Source: Limnomonas spitsbergensis
Lineage: Eukaryota; Chlorophyta; Chlorophyceae; Chlamydomonadales
Reading direction: 5' to 3'
NCBI GenBank assembly: GCA_037349105.1
Contig: JAYJMM010000104.1
Location: forward strand, 3,382,001-3,446,000
Length of the DNA: 64,000 nt
Of the stretch, positions 11,383-22,848 are shown one piece after another. Numbering within the stretch: the first letter of the stretch is position 1; every line of letters starts with the position of its first letter. Made by a program: the position numbers and the translations under genes. The notes below the pieces were generated by a model that saw only the letters and a list, made by a program, of their open reading frames with translations, ran no database searches and was not told the DNA's origin.

Positions 11383-12667
11383 TCATTCTTCTTCATCGCT
11401 CGACGAAAGGAAGCCATCTGACACCGGCTCAGCTGCTTCTTTGTTAGCATTGCCATCCTCGCTTTCTTTCCGCTCCGTATCCTTCCCCAGGACGTCCTCT
11501 TCCCGCGCAAACCGCTGCACGTGCTCTGCGTGAAGGGATCACGGAAATCGCAGTCAGCCAGCTTGCCTTGAATATCTGCCTCAAAACCCATCAGCGGTCA
11601 CTCACTACTTCATTCTAGCATTCAAATTGAAGATTTCAAACCTCGCTGATCAGAATGATCAGAAGATGACAGGAGAACAATTGGTGGAGGGAGCAGGATG
11701 GGGTATTGGGACCATTTATATCATATCCCAAATGTAAGCACAATTGGCGGGACAGTCAAACATTACAAGTAGGGATGTAGCCATGAAATCAAAAAAGCTA
11801 TGAATCTCGGAGCATCCTCAAAGCTACAAGCTAATGCACAAATATCAGTACAAGCTCACCTTTTACTCTAAGGTTATATGCTTGAGGTTCCCTCATCAGC
11901 AGAGATGCAGCCTCGCCATTGAGTGGATCGGAAGGGTTCGGATACAGCAGTAGCTGAGGGAGGAACACCTCAAAGACGTTGACGAGGTCTGAGGGCCATG
12001 AACGAGGAGAGGGGGGCCAAAGGGCTATCAGGTTCAGGCTGTCATCAAACAATCCCCATATTCTGCATGACTCTGCATTCCTCCACCATCATGCCATAGA
12101 GAGCGGCATGCTAAGAAACGATATGTAAGCAATATTGATGAGACTCACCAAACATTGGGCTCCACGTCTGGTTGATAACATCGAGGCAAACAGATCCAGC
12201 GCTGTAGAAGGAGTAAATACCAGCTCAGTACATGCGCATGGTAAAATGAAGAAATGCACCAGTTGCATGGCACCTACGTTTCATCCACATTCGGGTGGAA
12301 TATCCGGTTCACAAAACCAATCGAGGGTGACTTGTAAGGATAAGCCTCAGGCAGCTCTACGTGCACTTTCCAGACGCCTCCCTCGTATGGACCTGCGATA
12401 ATTGAATGGCAGGCGTTGAGCCCCGATTGCCGACATTGCATTGGTGCTCGTTCCGGCCTGCGTGACTCACTGTCCTTAGGCCCATGAAAGATGACGTAGA
12501 AGTCCGAGGTATTATCGTCGACCAAATCCACTTTCCAGTCAGACATCATCCTGCAAGGGAACAAAGAGGCAAGAAACCCTAAAGTGTTGTCGCCATATCC
12601 TCGCTCGCAGCTTCGAGACTCACAGCTTCATGACGTCCATATCCCGACGTTTGGATGGGCTAGTCAT
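11383..12667 (-). CDS. UBE2H: E2 ubiquitin-conjugating enzyme, UBE2H / plant UBC4-5-6 type
   Basis: Complete gene. Exons are 12667-12624, 12550-12471, 12392-12278, 12201-12149, 11988-11860 and 11525-11383. They sum to 564 nt, or 187 residues, which is the usual size for Arabidopsis UBC4/5/6. All phases close and every intron is GT-AG. The start reads [15 protein letters not shown], as in the plant family. The UBC fold shows [29 protein letters not shown] and the active-site block [14 protein letters not shown], with catalytic Cys85 at the family position. [21 protein letters not shown] follows, then an acidic Ser/Glu-rich tail ending SSSDEEE. The enzyme carries ubiquitin from E1 to E3 ligases. 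The acidic tail is characteristic of the UBE2H group. The gene converges with HPAT and diverges from RAD51B, whose start is 1.6 kb away. Confidence 0.97.
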
Positions 12668-13732
12668 GCTGCTTATTATTTTCTACCGAGCACGATGAAG
12701 ATAACGGGTTCCTAGTGAATGAGGACGGAGGGGCTAGTGGACCGCAAGGCACCCTCCGTACCCCTCCGTACCGACTAGAGATCTCTGGTACTGACACGGC
12801 AGTCCTAACGCATCGCACCACAGCATCGCACCCTGCATCGCACTGCGCTTTGTATATTTTTGGAATACCAGCATTGATAGCCGGGTCGAATGGAGGTGGT
12901 CGGGGGGAAACAGACATAACTTATGCATTTGCATATCGCCAAAGAACAGCGATCAATGATCGCCTTGTGGTATTATGCCGTACCAGGACCTAGCCTGTAC
13001 CCCTTGTCGCTTGCCAAGATCATGCATGGTGCCTGGGAGACGCTGAAGCTGTGACCCTGACATGAGGAGGGAGCAAAAAAAGCGAAGCTAGAAGATCCTC
13101 AAGGGTGGAGATAATCCAGGATCCAACATACTGAACGAGCTAAACAGAGAGCTGTTTAGATCCGTTACACCTACAAGATCAGGACTGGACACTGGACACC
13201 CCTAGCCAGCCAGAACTTTTGAACAACAGCAGCAAAACAGCCGGCAAAGTGCCCAGGACCCAGGGGGGGCAATGACCCTGCTCAAGAACCCACGTCAAGA
13301 GTAAATCTGCCAGCAAGGAGGTTTAATATCAAGTTGCCAACTACTGGTAATCAGGTGAGCTAAAGGAAGGGTCTGGAATCATGAGACCTGGCCTCTGTGA
13401 GCCCAGTGTGAGGTGGCCATGGTGATCCCAACCAAGCAGGCCCCAACCATAACAAATGTCTCTCTATTTTCAAATTTGCGCTCCTGGACCCTCGTATCCA
13501 TGCCGGAAAGGTGATAGACTGGCCATGGCAGACAGACGCTTGCAGCTTGGAGGCCCACTAAAGAACAAAACCCAGAGCTCACCATCGCACCCTGTCCGCT
13601 GCCGCTGTCGCCAGCAGGCTACCCCCGACTGCTGCCCCTAATGATGTGCAGACAAGCATGCTCTGATAGGTCATGAATACTCATTATGGACCATGATCAT
13701 CTTGCACCCTTTTGTCTGACGAAAAGGAGGAG

Positions 13733-13780
<48 letters not shown>
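13733..13780. repeat. (GT)n microsatellite
   Basis: About 24 uninterrupted GT units in the spacer upstream of RAD51B. Confidence 0.97.
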
Positions 13781-13783
<3 letters not shown>

Positions 13784-14049
13784 AGAGAGAGTGCTTCATG
13801 GGGTGATCCAAAGACCAAAGCAGCTTACATGTCTAAAGCAATGCCCAACTGGCCCTCTGGCTCCTAAGGCAAGTCCCTTGGCAGCACCCCTGCATGAGCT
13901 GTGTCTCTTACAAGAGCTTGGCCCCAGCCCCCAGCGCAATCTGAAACAACTTGGCACGAACGCAATGCTGCCGAAAAGTGCGCCGGTCGGCCAAGCTCTC
14001 CGCCTCCTCCTTAAATACGAGTTCCTTACATCCTGCGCTTACTGAATAG

Positions 14050-14215
14050 CCTATCTACCAGCCAGATCCCACACCCCTGCCAGCCAGATCCCACTCCCCT
14101 GCCAGCCAGATCCCACTCCCCTGCCAGCCAGATCCCACTCCCCTGCCAGCCAGATCCCACTCCCCTGCCAGCCAGATCCCACTCCCCTGCCAGCCAGATC
14201 CCACTCCCCTCCCCC
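14050..14215. repeat. 22-bp minisatellite upstream of RAD51B
   Basis: About seven to eight near-identical units with core GCCAGCCAGATCCCACTCCC. It ends about 90 bp before the RAD51B start codon. Long open frames read on the minus strand here are by-products of the repeat. Confidence 0.95.
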
Positions 14216-14304
14216 CCCCTGTCTACCCACTGATGCCCCTTCACCATACCGCCTGCCCGCCATTGCACATTCACTCACCACCTGCCCGCACGTCTGCCTG
14301 CAGC

Positions 14305-17300
14305 ATGCCCAACGTGCACCTCTCTCGCGTGGCCGATATCCAGCCTGCGTTTCTGACGCAGCTGCTGGGCCGAGGTTTCACCACCGTCAGGTGAGGGCGG
14401 GGCGGGCCTCACAGTCAGGCCAGGAGCCTCAAAGGTGAGGCGACGCGAGATTGCCCTTTGCATACAGCCAGTGGGATCTGGAGAGGGGTCTTGGAGAGCG
14501 TGCTTGATTGTGCGGGCAGGGCAGGCTGGTTGGGGTTTCACCACAGTCAGGTGAAGGCGGGGCTGTGCTGACAGTAAGGCCAGCACGTGAGGTTCAGGAT
14601 CAGGTCGGGGAATCCCGGGGAGCGAGGCAGGGCAGAGGGTGAGGTCGGGATATTCTTGCGACGGTGGAGGGGTGAGGCGGGGCAGGGCAGGGGATGAGGT
14701 CAAGACATTCTTGCTACTGCGGGATGGTGAGGTAGGGCAGGGCAGGGGGTGAGGTCAGGACATTTTTGCTACTGCAGGATGGTGAGGTGGGGTAGGGCAG
14801 GGCTCTTGCTGTTTTCGCTTTTAGAGCGTGGGGCGGAGGTTAAGGGATATGAGTTGGGGTTGAAGGGCAGCAGTATGGGTCCTGATCTAAGGTTTAGGGT
14901 CCAGGACCACTCATTTACAGGTTGGAGTAAAAGGGGGTGAGGCCTTGAGGGTTCATACCAGGGGTTCCCCTGGTTCATACTTCAGCCACTGACCCTGGTG
15001 AACTGGAGCTTTGCACCGTTAGCTGTACATAAAAGTGTATGCCGTAGTGCCGTACCTTGTTCTGCCTCATACTTGAGTCTTGACTTGATCACTATCAGGG
15101 ATGTCCTCCTCGCCTCCCTCGTGGACCTGACGGAGACCCTCAACATCAGCCACTCCCAGGCGCAGGAGCTGCAGCAGGCTGCCAGTGCTTACATCTGCCC
15201 TGCTGCCACCTCGGTAGGCATGGCCCAGGGCCCACTCATCAGTGCTTGGACCAGGCATACGAAAAGGACGGGATGGTGGGCGCACGTTGAGACGTGGGGT
15301 GTGAGATTGAAAGATCAAACAGCTTAGAAATAGGAATGAGACGTGGGGTGTGAGATTGAAAGATCAAACAGCTTAGAAAGAGGAATGAGACGTGGGGTGT
15401 GAGATTTGAAGATCACAAAGCTTTGAAATAGGAATGAGACATGGGGTGTGAGATTGACAGATCAAACAGCTTCGAAATGGGATGGTGGGCACACGTTGAG
15501 ACGTGGGGTGTAAGATTAGAAGATCAAACAGCTTCGAAATAGGAATGAGACGTGGGGTGTGAGATTAGAAGATCAAACAGCTTCGAAATAGGAATGAGAC
15601 GTGGGGTGTGAGATTGGAAGATCACAAAGCTTTGAAATAGGAATGAGACATGGGGTGTGAGATTGACAGATCAAACAGCTTCGAAATGGGAATGAGACGT
15701 GGGGTGTGAGATTGAAAGATCAAACAGCTTCGAAATAGGAATGAGACATGGGGTGTGAGATTGAAAGATCAAACAGCTTAGAAAGAGGAATGAGACGTGG
15801 GGTGTGAGATTGACAGATCAAACAGCTTCGAAATGGGAATGAGACGTGGGGTGTGAGATTGACAGATCAAACAGCTTGGAAATAGGAATGAGACATGGGG
15901 TGTGAGATTGACAGATCAAACAGCTTCGAAATAGGAATGAGACATGGGGTGTGAGATTGACAGATCAAACAGCTTGGAAAGAGGAATGAGACGTGGGGTG
16001 TGAGATTGACAGATCAAACAGCTTCGAAATGGGAATGAGACGTGGGGTGTGAGATTGACAGATCAAACAGCTTCGAAATGGGAATGAGACGTGGGGTGTG
16101 AGATTGAAAGGTCCAACAGCTTAGAAAGAGGAAGGAGGTGCCTTCAAGATGCCATTTTGAAGGATGCTTTCCAAAGCCTTGCTCCCATCGGGGGATTCCG
16201 CGCTTTCAGATTTGAATTTCTTCTCTTTTTGTGTGTTTGACTGCTGTAACGCAGGCACTGCAGCTGAAGCTGGACTACCACGCGCGCCTGCCCTCAGGCC
16301 TGGCGGTGAGGTGTCAAAGGGGTTGGCCATAGCCCAAGGAGGTCCTGACCTATCCCCAAAAGCTTCTCCCAAAGGGATTAACCTACCCCCAAAAGGTTCC
16401 CCCGAAGGGATGAACCTTTCCCCCAAGGTTTACCCTTAGGGGCAAACCTTCCCCCCAAAGGTGTACCCGGAGGGCTTAACCCTCCCCCAGTCTCCCCTTA
16501 GCTAGTAAGCTGGCCCCGTGAATGTGACCTGCTTCTGCATCGATGGAGTCGAGTGCTCATTCCCTTCTCTTGCCTTTCGTAATTGCTATGCACATGTTGC
16601 CCCCCTCTCCCCCCCTCCGCATGCACCACCCCTTTGCCCCTGTAAACCCTTTACCCTAAACAGTATAGGCTATCCTTATGAAGAATCGAGCAACCATCAA
16701 GATATCTTCATGCCGCACTTCCTCTTGCTGTTTTTCTGTTTGCAGACATTGGACACATGCATGAGGCGTGGCCTACCAGCCGGAGGGATCACCGAGCTGG
16801 TGCGTACAAGTGACAAACGTGCAGGGTGGGGTGTTGCTCTGTTATCTCTGCCGGGCCTGCCTGCTGACTCTCTAAACAAGGCATTCCGTGCTGGTCAGTT
16901 CCCCTTGGGCGGGCACAAGGTCCTCCAGCCCCGCCGGTCAGAAAGTCATCGCCAGGTCGGGTCTTGCGGGCGATGGGCACGTGCAATCGTGCACCATGGT
17001 AGCACACTCTAGCTAAGCCTGCGCTGTATCGTGCTTGCTTGATGTGAACCTCGTTGGTGGCCCTGCGGCCAGGGTCTGAGGCTCTCCGCTTGATCAGTTT
17101 GGTCACAAGATGACATGGACTCAGAGGATTGAAATCGCTACGAAGGCGGGGGCTGCACCTTAAGACAGCTTGGAGTTTGGAAACGGGGTGGAAATCTCAG
17201 AAAAGGCGATTTTTTGAAATATGGGGCTGGTGCGGCAGTGAACGGGGTTAATCCAGTTCGGCCACTAAGATTGATTTGGTGGCCTCCCAAATTTGCATGC

Positions 17301-20193
17301 ACCCCATGCATCCCTTGTGGGCTATGCACCCCATGCATCTCAGGTGGGACCTGCCGGAGTGGGGAAGAGCCAGCTCTGCTTTCAGCTGTCCCTGCTTGCG
17401 GCCGCGCCCACTGAGTGCAATGGGTGAGAGAAGGCGGGGTTTCATGGTAGGATCAGGAAAATAAACGGGTGGCCTACCCAGTGCTCCGGCAAAGCGGGTG
17501 ACTACCTTAATCCAGGCCTCAGAGCTCATTATTTATGATGAATTTCATTATCTGTGTAAGGCAAATAAAGAATGGATGCTGTTGTCATCATTTATTTGAA
17601 TGCGCCTTTCTAAGGGGGGGATTGGGGGGGGGGGGGGGAGGTGCTGATTCGTGAGGTGCCTTTGCAATGTGCCAAGCTTGATTGATTGCCGCGTCCCTGT
17701 TTAATTTGGGGGGCTTGCATTGATCTGCTTCTCCTGTTCAGTTTGGCGTCTGGAAGCAGTGCATAGGGTCCAAAACGCATGCATGGCATAACGTAACCTT
17801 TGTGCGGCTTAAGTGACCTTGATTCTGCATATGTGTGACCTTGCACCTGAATCAGAGTGACCTCCGCCCCCCTGCTGCAAGGGGCCGCTCAAATTGATTA
17901 GAGCCAGTGTGGACCTCAACAGTGGCTTGCTTGCGTCTTTACTGTTGTATAAACCAGGCTTGCAGGCGCAGTTATGTACGTGGATACGGAGCGCAAGTTC
18001 AGCTCGACAAGGTAAAGGCTGGATAATTTTGAATTAGGCCTTTGCGTTGGGATCCGGTTGGGTTCCGTGGTTGAGGGTGGGGCCTAGGCAACCCTAGGCA
18101 ACTGAAAACCTGAACTCGAAACCTTAAGCCAAAGCCCTATCCCTCCTGAAAGCTCGTTCACCATGCATTATAATTTTTCACTTCCCATCACCTCGGCATG
18201 GTGCGTGCTTCATTTTCCTCTTCGCCCAGAAGGGTCGATGAATGGAATGATGGCGTTTCATTTGAAGTCTGGTTTCAAGCAATTTACAGCTGTTTTATTC
18301 TGGCCTGCAGTGCCCTCTGTTTACCTCCCTCTGCACTGCCTGCCCTCAGGTTCGCAGAGATGGCCCAGAACAGGTTCCCGCAGCTCCTTACGCATGGCTC
18401 GCCTGCTCTGGATGGCACTCTTTCCCGGGTGATGCTGGTCAGCCCCGCAAGTACTGAAGAGCTCCTCGCTTGTCTCGAGGTGGGCAAACTTACGTGTGCC
18501 TGTGCATGCCATCTGAATGCCTATCATTCGTTTCTCTCCTAGTCAGCGACCTTGCAAGCCGGACTTGCATTTGCACCTAGTTCAACTGGGCCATGAAGCC
18601 ACTTCCTTGATGCGCATTCAAATTCGTGGTTGAGGAGACACAGTTGACTGGGGCTTGGGGCAAAGGTTTCAGGTTCAGGTTTTTGGGGTACCTGTTTTTT
18701 CAATGTTGGTGTTCCCCCTGCAGAGCCTTCCGAAGGGCAGCCCTCTAAGACCACAGTACTACCCCCAGAGGGGAGGATTAAGGTGGCCCCCGTTTGGCCG
18801 TAGCACTGGGCATGCGATTTACAATGTCGGTGTTTCACCCTGCAGAGCCTGGAGGCGGGCATCATACAGCACGGCGCTCGCCTCATTGTTGTGGACAGCA
18901 TTGCGGCGCTCGCGCGCACAGAGTTTGGGTCAGGAAAGCAGCCCGCAGGCGGCGCCAAGGCCCGCCATCAGGGCATCGTGGAACGTCAGGAAATGCTGGG
19001 GCAGGTACCGCAGCCCGCCACACCGCCCGACACGTGTGACTGAGTGGGCTCCTGCATGTCGGAAGTGTGACATGACCCTGAAACAGGTATTGTGACCGAT
19101 GTTGCAATGGGTTTTGTAACGTGTGCTGTTACTTATAACTCCTCTCAGGTGGCGAGCAGGCTCAAGTACCTGGCTGAGGCCTTCAAGATCCCGGTGGTGG
19201 TCACCAACCAGGTGGGGGATGAGCGACAGGAAGCTGAAATCCATCAAGCTGAAATCCATGACGCGTTTGCAACTTTGCATTAGCTTGGCAGACGCCCTCA
19301 CCACACAGCACCTTTCGAAAGATTCATTGGCAGGCCCAGCCACTGGTTCAGGCATGTAGGATGGTCCTCCTTGCCCATGCAAGCTCTCACTTTCCTCCAG
19401 TGATCTTTTGCAGCCCATACGAAGCCAGGATCGGCAGCTGACTGATCAGCATGTCGGACCCGCGGCTGTTCGCAGGTGACGACCAAGATATCTGGCCAGA
19501 GCTCGGTGCATGGCTTTCAGCAACAACAGCCGCAACAACAGCAACAGCAGCAGCAACAACATTCAGACACATCAGGTAGCTACCTGACAGCTGCACTTGG
19601 CACCAAATGGGCGCATTGCGTCAACGTCAGGCTGGTGCTGGAGAGGATAGCTGACAAGAGATACCTGAAGGTGTGTGTTGCTGAAGCGGGCTGATGTAAG
19701 CGGCGTCCCTAGTCCTATGGTTAAATAACTATCTGGCAAACATGGCTTGTCAGCTACTAGGGAGCAGGTGTTCTCATGAATCAGATGTTCAGCCTCCCCC
19801 AGGGGGTTGCCCTGTGCTTCTTCACCTCACCCTTTCCAAATGATATACTCTTGCCTTTATGCCATGAGCAGTGTCAGTTTTCGGTAAATTGTTAAACGTA
19901 CTGGTAGGGGCATGGGCATAGGCAGTATGACGTCATTTGTCGCCGTCAACTTGTCTTAAGGAGAAGTGTGAACGTAGATATGGCATAGATCTTAATCTCT
20001 TCTCAAGGCCGAACTTGAATTCGATCGAGCGCAGGTGGCCAAGTCCCCTTCGAGTGCAAACGCGGCCTTGGAGTACCATATCACTCCATGTGGTGTGGAG
20101 GAGGTGTTGGGCTCACTGCTACCTGATGCCCTGGGCGGGCAGAACGTGGTCAACATGGCCATCAACAACGAAGTCGAATACCAAATGGGATGA
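14305..20193 (+). CDS. RAD51B: RAD51B, RAD51 paralogue of homologous recombination
   Basis: RecA-fold ATPase subunit of the RAD51-paralogue (BCDX2-type) complex, which assists RAD51 loading in DNA double-strand-break repair. Eleven exons: 14305-14390, 15099-15213, 16255-16305, 16746-16799, 17344-17423, 17958-18011, 18350-18479, 18846-19004, 19149-19211, 19476-19670 and 20035-20193. They total 1146 nt, or 381 residues, with every phase closing. The N-terminal helical domain begins MPNVHLSRVADIQ. Motifs: LPAGGITELVGPAGVGKSQ with Walker A Lys110, VMYVDTERKFS, LIVVDSIAALART with Walker B Asp207, IPVVVTNQ, and LGTKWAHCVNVRL. Size and motif order match plant RAD51B (about 370). Oddity: a Gln run (four Q, P, nine Q, residues 279-292) sits in the loop after VTTKI, the DNA-binding loop region in RecA-type proteins. 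The 3' end converges on IMMP2L. Confidence 0.96.
14372..14560 (+). repeat. Duplicate of RAD51B exon 1 tail and donor
   Basis: The exon 1 end and donor (GGTTTCACCACCGTCAG-GTGAGGGC, 14374-14398) recur in intron 1 as GGTTTCACCACAGTCAG-GTGAAGGC near 14534-14558, with further GGCGGGGC-type spacers on both sides. The downstream copy is a second potential 5' splice site about 160 bp into the intron. Confidence 0.85.
15290..16130 (+). repeat. 49-bp minisatellite in RAD51B intron 2
   Basis: About 17 units with cores GAGACGTGGGGTGTGAGATT and GATCAAACAGCTTCGAAAT, differing by point changes and mixed in patchy order. It lies entirely in the intron between exons 2 and 3. A degenerate purine/pyrimidine repeat (CCCCCAAAGG type) follows in intron 3 at about 16350-16495. 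Confidence 0.97.
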
Positions 20194-20493
20194 CATAACC
20201 GACAGTTGAGAGGAACTAAAATGAAACTAAGACAGCCTGTTCATGCGCCCCCCCTCTTTTGACTTGAAAGAAATTTCTGGAAGGCAGGGTATGCAATGGA
20301 CCACCAGTAATGAAGGCATCAGTGAGCCTGAAAGAAGAACTGTCTGAACCGGGCAATATCCCAACAAATATGCAGTCCAGACAGGACGGCGTCACAATCA
20401 TCACGTGAGCCATATAGATCCAATCGAACCTATCACTCCCTCAGCAAGGTGGTCACCACTTTAAGCTGTCAGCCCTGCTTTTCCTTGAGCCTG

Positions 20494-20524
20494 TAGGGTT
20501 TAGGGTTCAGGACCCTAAACCCTA
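20494..20524. other. Telomere-like perfect inverted repeat between convergent 3' ends
   Basis: Arms TAGGGTTTAGGGT (20494-20506) and ACCCTAAACCCTA (20512-20524) are perfectly complementary around a 5-base loop. The arms consist of plant/algal-type TTTAGGG telomere units in head-to-head orientation. It lies in the spacer between RAD51B and IMMP2L, about 300 bp past one stop codon and 70 bp past the other. Confidence 0.9.
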
Positions 20525-20591
20525 AAGCAGCCCCGCGCATCCATATGCAGCTCCACTTAACCATCACCATAGCTGGTAGCTGTCGTCAAGC

Positions 20592-22550
20592 TTATCCATA
20601 AGCCTGACTGCTGGCCACAGGCCTTGTATTGGCAGGAGAGATGATGACTCTGTTTTCTGGGAGCTTCCCCTTGACAATCCCCATCCGGCTTGGCGGCCAG
20701 ACGATGCACACAGCTCGGCCCTCCAGCAGACCCAAGTGCACGGGGCCGTACATTGTTCTGGAGTCCCCGCTGCGCCTGGCGTTGTCCCCTTCAATCCAGC
20801 ATCTCCCCTGCAACAATCAGGCAGGCGGACCTGTTTATAAACCCAAAAACTCTGATGTTTTCAGGGCGCTTAAGCTACAATTCAGCCACATCACAGCCAA
20901 CAGACCTAAGAACCTGGTGCTGAAAGCTCAGGTGCTTGGGCCACTGGACAAGGGCCGATCGTGGTTGAGTCCCCATCGGCCCTGTGGTGGCCTCTCAGCG
21001 GCCTGCCAAAGGTGGCCTTTTGTGCATCGCAGTTTAAACTGGCAAGGCAGGCAGAGCACATGCTCATTTTTGCTACGTGAGGCTCGAGCTGCAGGGCACC
21101 ACATGGACTGCTCAACACACAGGTGGCAAGATGGTCCTATCTGCGCATGGTAGCAGGATGTGAGCTTGCTTTTCCCTTGCCAGCCCCGCGTGGCCGAACG
21201 TTCAGCAGGGCTCACTGGGTGCACCAACATAGACAAATGCGGCAAGATGGGCAGCTGCCGCATCAAACGGTGACGGCAGCGATCGCGCGTTTCTAGCGCC
21301 TCGGCCAAAAAAAGAACGAAGTATCATACACTCTGCTTATCCCCAACAGCGCTGAATTACCAAGCATTTTGTGTCCTGACATGAAAGTCACCGATCCCAT
21401 CACTTTGACTTGCATGCAGCGCTCCTTTTGCTGAGGCTAGGCTACAGTTCAGCAATATATCAGGATTATCAGCTGCCTCCTTCCTTCGGCCAGAGGCCCC
21501 ATGTGTGGCTAGCTATGCTATTTGGGCCGCCAGCTGTACGTCGGTCAAGGTTTTGCCCCAATCAGGCCTAAAGCGGTTCCGTGGCGGCCCACTGAAGGGG
21601 GCCACGTAGCCAAAAAGAAGAACACTCCAAGCATGTGGCGTCCTGGTTCGCTTCACCTTAAGACGTGGCGTCCTGGTTCGCTTCACCTGAGGTATCGTCT
21701 CTGTCCCCGGCTTGGTGTCGTCCCAGACCACGTCGTTCTCCAGACCTATCAACCTCTTGGTAATCTGCATCCGTGGATTATCAGGAGCCCTGCGCAACGG
21801 GTAGAGAATAACTACATGGCAAATAAAAGCCACAGGAGGAGCTCCTTAGCACAGTTTCAGCACTAGGCTGCAGTGTTCTCTTTCGTAACTCAGCCACATG
21901 TCAGCTACACTCCGGCCTCTGGCCAGAGGTCCCAGGTGTGGCCAGTCCTTCCGCTTCGGCCACAGGTCGTAGGTCGGTCCAGGCCCAGTCCCAATCGGGC
22001 CTTTGGCAGCCGCGTGTGGCCTGCCCATGGTGGCCTAGCAACTGGCACTGCCAGAGCTGAAGAGCATGCGTGCACATGCTGATTGACTTGATGAGCATGC
22101 CGTCACATGGCAGGCACTGCACTGCGTGCCCCTCACCAGAGCACCACGATGTCGCCGCGGTTGTACTGGTACAACAATTTGTAGGATATCTGGACAGGGA
22201 TGTGGAATAGGTGAGGCATGCAAGTGGGAGCGGGAGCCTGGAAGGCATGATTGCAGCGCCTCGCGACTGGCTGGGCAGGCCCTTGCATGGGCTTCACACC
22301 AGTCTGCCATGCACATGAGGTGCGGATGATTCAAGTCCAGACTGTGCTGAAAGGCTGTAACGTGCATGCGAAGTCTCGAGCCCACCTTTTCGACGAGCAC
22401 CCAATCGCTCCCTCGCTTGGGGTCTGGGTTGAAAGTCGGCTGCATGGATGGACCCTCCACTTTCACTACGCTGGCCACCAGGTCTGTGAACGCGATTGCT
22501 ATGGGCAAGGACCAGGCCATTTGCTTTGAAAATTCAAGCAGCCAGCCCAT
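20592..22550 (-). CDS. IMMP2L: Mitochondrial inner membrane peptidase subunit 2 (S26 signal peptidase)
   Basis: Membrane-bound type I signal peptidase of the inner mitochondrial membrane; it removes sorting signals from intermembrane-space proteins. Exons 22550-22386, 22189-22137, 21789-21687 and 20807-20592 total 537 nt, or 178 residues, the normal length for Imp2. An N-terminal hydrophobic stretch (LPIAIAFTDLVASVV) is the membrane anchor. The catalytic Ser35 lies in VEGPSMQPTF. NRGDIVVL follows. The catalytic Lys84 is in QITKRLIGLENDVV. The conserved box CWIEGDNARRSGDSR and GLLEGRAVCIVWPPSR complete the fold. An upstream in-frame GTG would add 25 residues, but there is no ATG there, so I start at 22550. 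Exon 3 ends in a 30-bp tandem duplication that gives a second in-frame donor. The 5' end faces the BART-domain gene 298 bp away. Confidence 0.96.
21490..21600 (+). repeat. Dispersed repeat family A, copy 2
   Basis: In the large IMMP2L intron next to exon 3. Carries CGGCCAGAGGCCCCATGTGTGGC, GTCGGTCAAGGTTTTG, CCCAATCAGGCC and GGCGGCCCACTG blocks in family order. Confidence 0.7.
21635..21688 (-). repeat. 30-bp tandem duplication carrying the IMMP2L exon 3 donor
   Basis: On the minus strand the exon end CCTCAG-GTGAAGCGAACCAG is followed 30 bp later by CTTAAG-GTGAAGCGAACCAG. Both copies look like usable donors. Because 30 is a multiple of 3, using the second would insert VKRTRTPRLK after the TETIPQ block without changing frame. 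Confidence 0.92.
21885..22040 (+). repeat. Dispersed repeat family A, copy 3
   Basis: Lies in the IMMP2L intron between exons 2 and 3. CTCCGGCCTCTGGCCAGAGG, GGTGTGGCCAGTCC, AGGTCGGTCCAGG, CAATCGGGCCTTTGGC and TGGCCTGCCCATGGTGGCCT follow in order. This is the most complete copy, about 150 bp. Confidence 0.75.
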
Positions 22551-22848
22551 GGCTGACGCTGCTGCCCTGACAGGGCGGCCACTGGAACGACCAAGTGAAG
22601 GGGCTGGCTTGCAGCTCCAGAACACCTGGGTGGTGAGGCTACCCCCTGGTGATACAACCTATGCTCTCCAGGTCATCAGTTAAAATAAGGTAGAAAATCA
22701 CTCGGATGTGCTTTGACTGAAGAGTCTAACCTGTAGACGATAAGGAGTGGGAAGTTTTTATATCTCTGCTGTGGTTCTGGAGCAGCACATACAGGCCACG
22801 TCAGTATGTCTCTTCGCAACGCGACATCAGCCCCATAGTCGTGGATCG
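22551..22848. promoter_or_regulatory. Shared 298-bp spacer between divergent IMMP2L and BART gene
   Basis: The start codons of two divergent genes lie 298 bp apart. The interval must hold both 5' UTRs and core promoters. No TATA box or named element is identified with confidence. Confidence 0.6.

Larger units (their letters stand above)
12668..14304. other. Intergenic region between UBE2H and RAD51B
   Basis: No gene recognised. Contains a (GT)n dinucleotide run at about 13733-13780 and a 22-bp minisatellite at 14050-14215. Any promoters of the two divergent genes would lie here. Confidence 0.6.

Noticed and set aside
14026..14281. Repetitive minus-strand frames rich in Trp and Gly
   Set aside because: Produced by the 22-bp minisatellite upstream of RAD51B; no family resemblance.
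22551..22625. N-terminal extension of IMMP2L starting at 22625
   Set aside because: There is no ATG, only GTG. The protein starting at 22550 already has the family's normal length.
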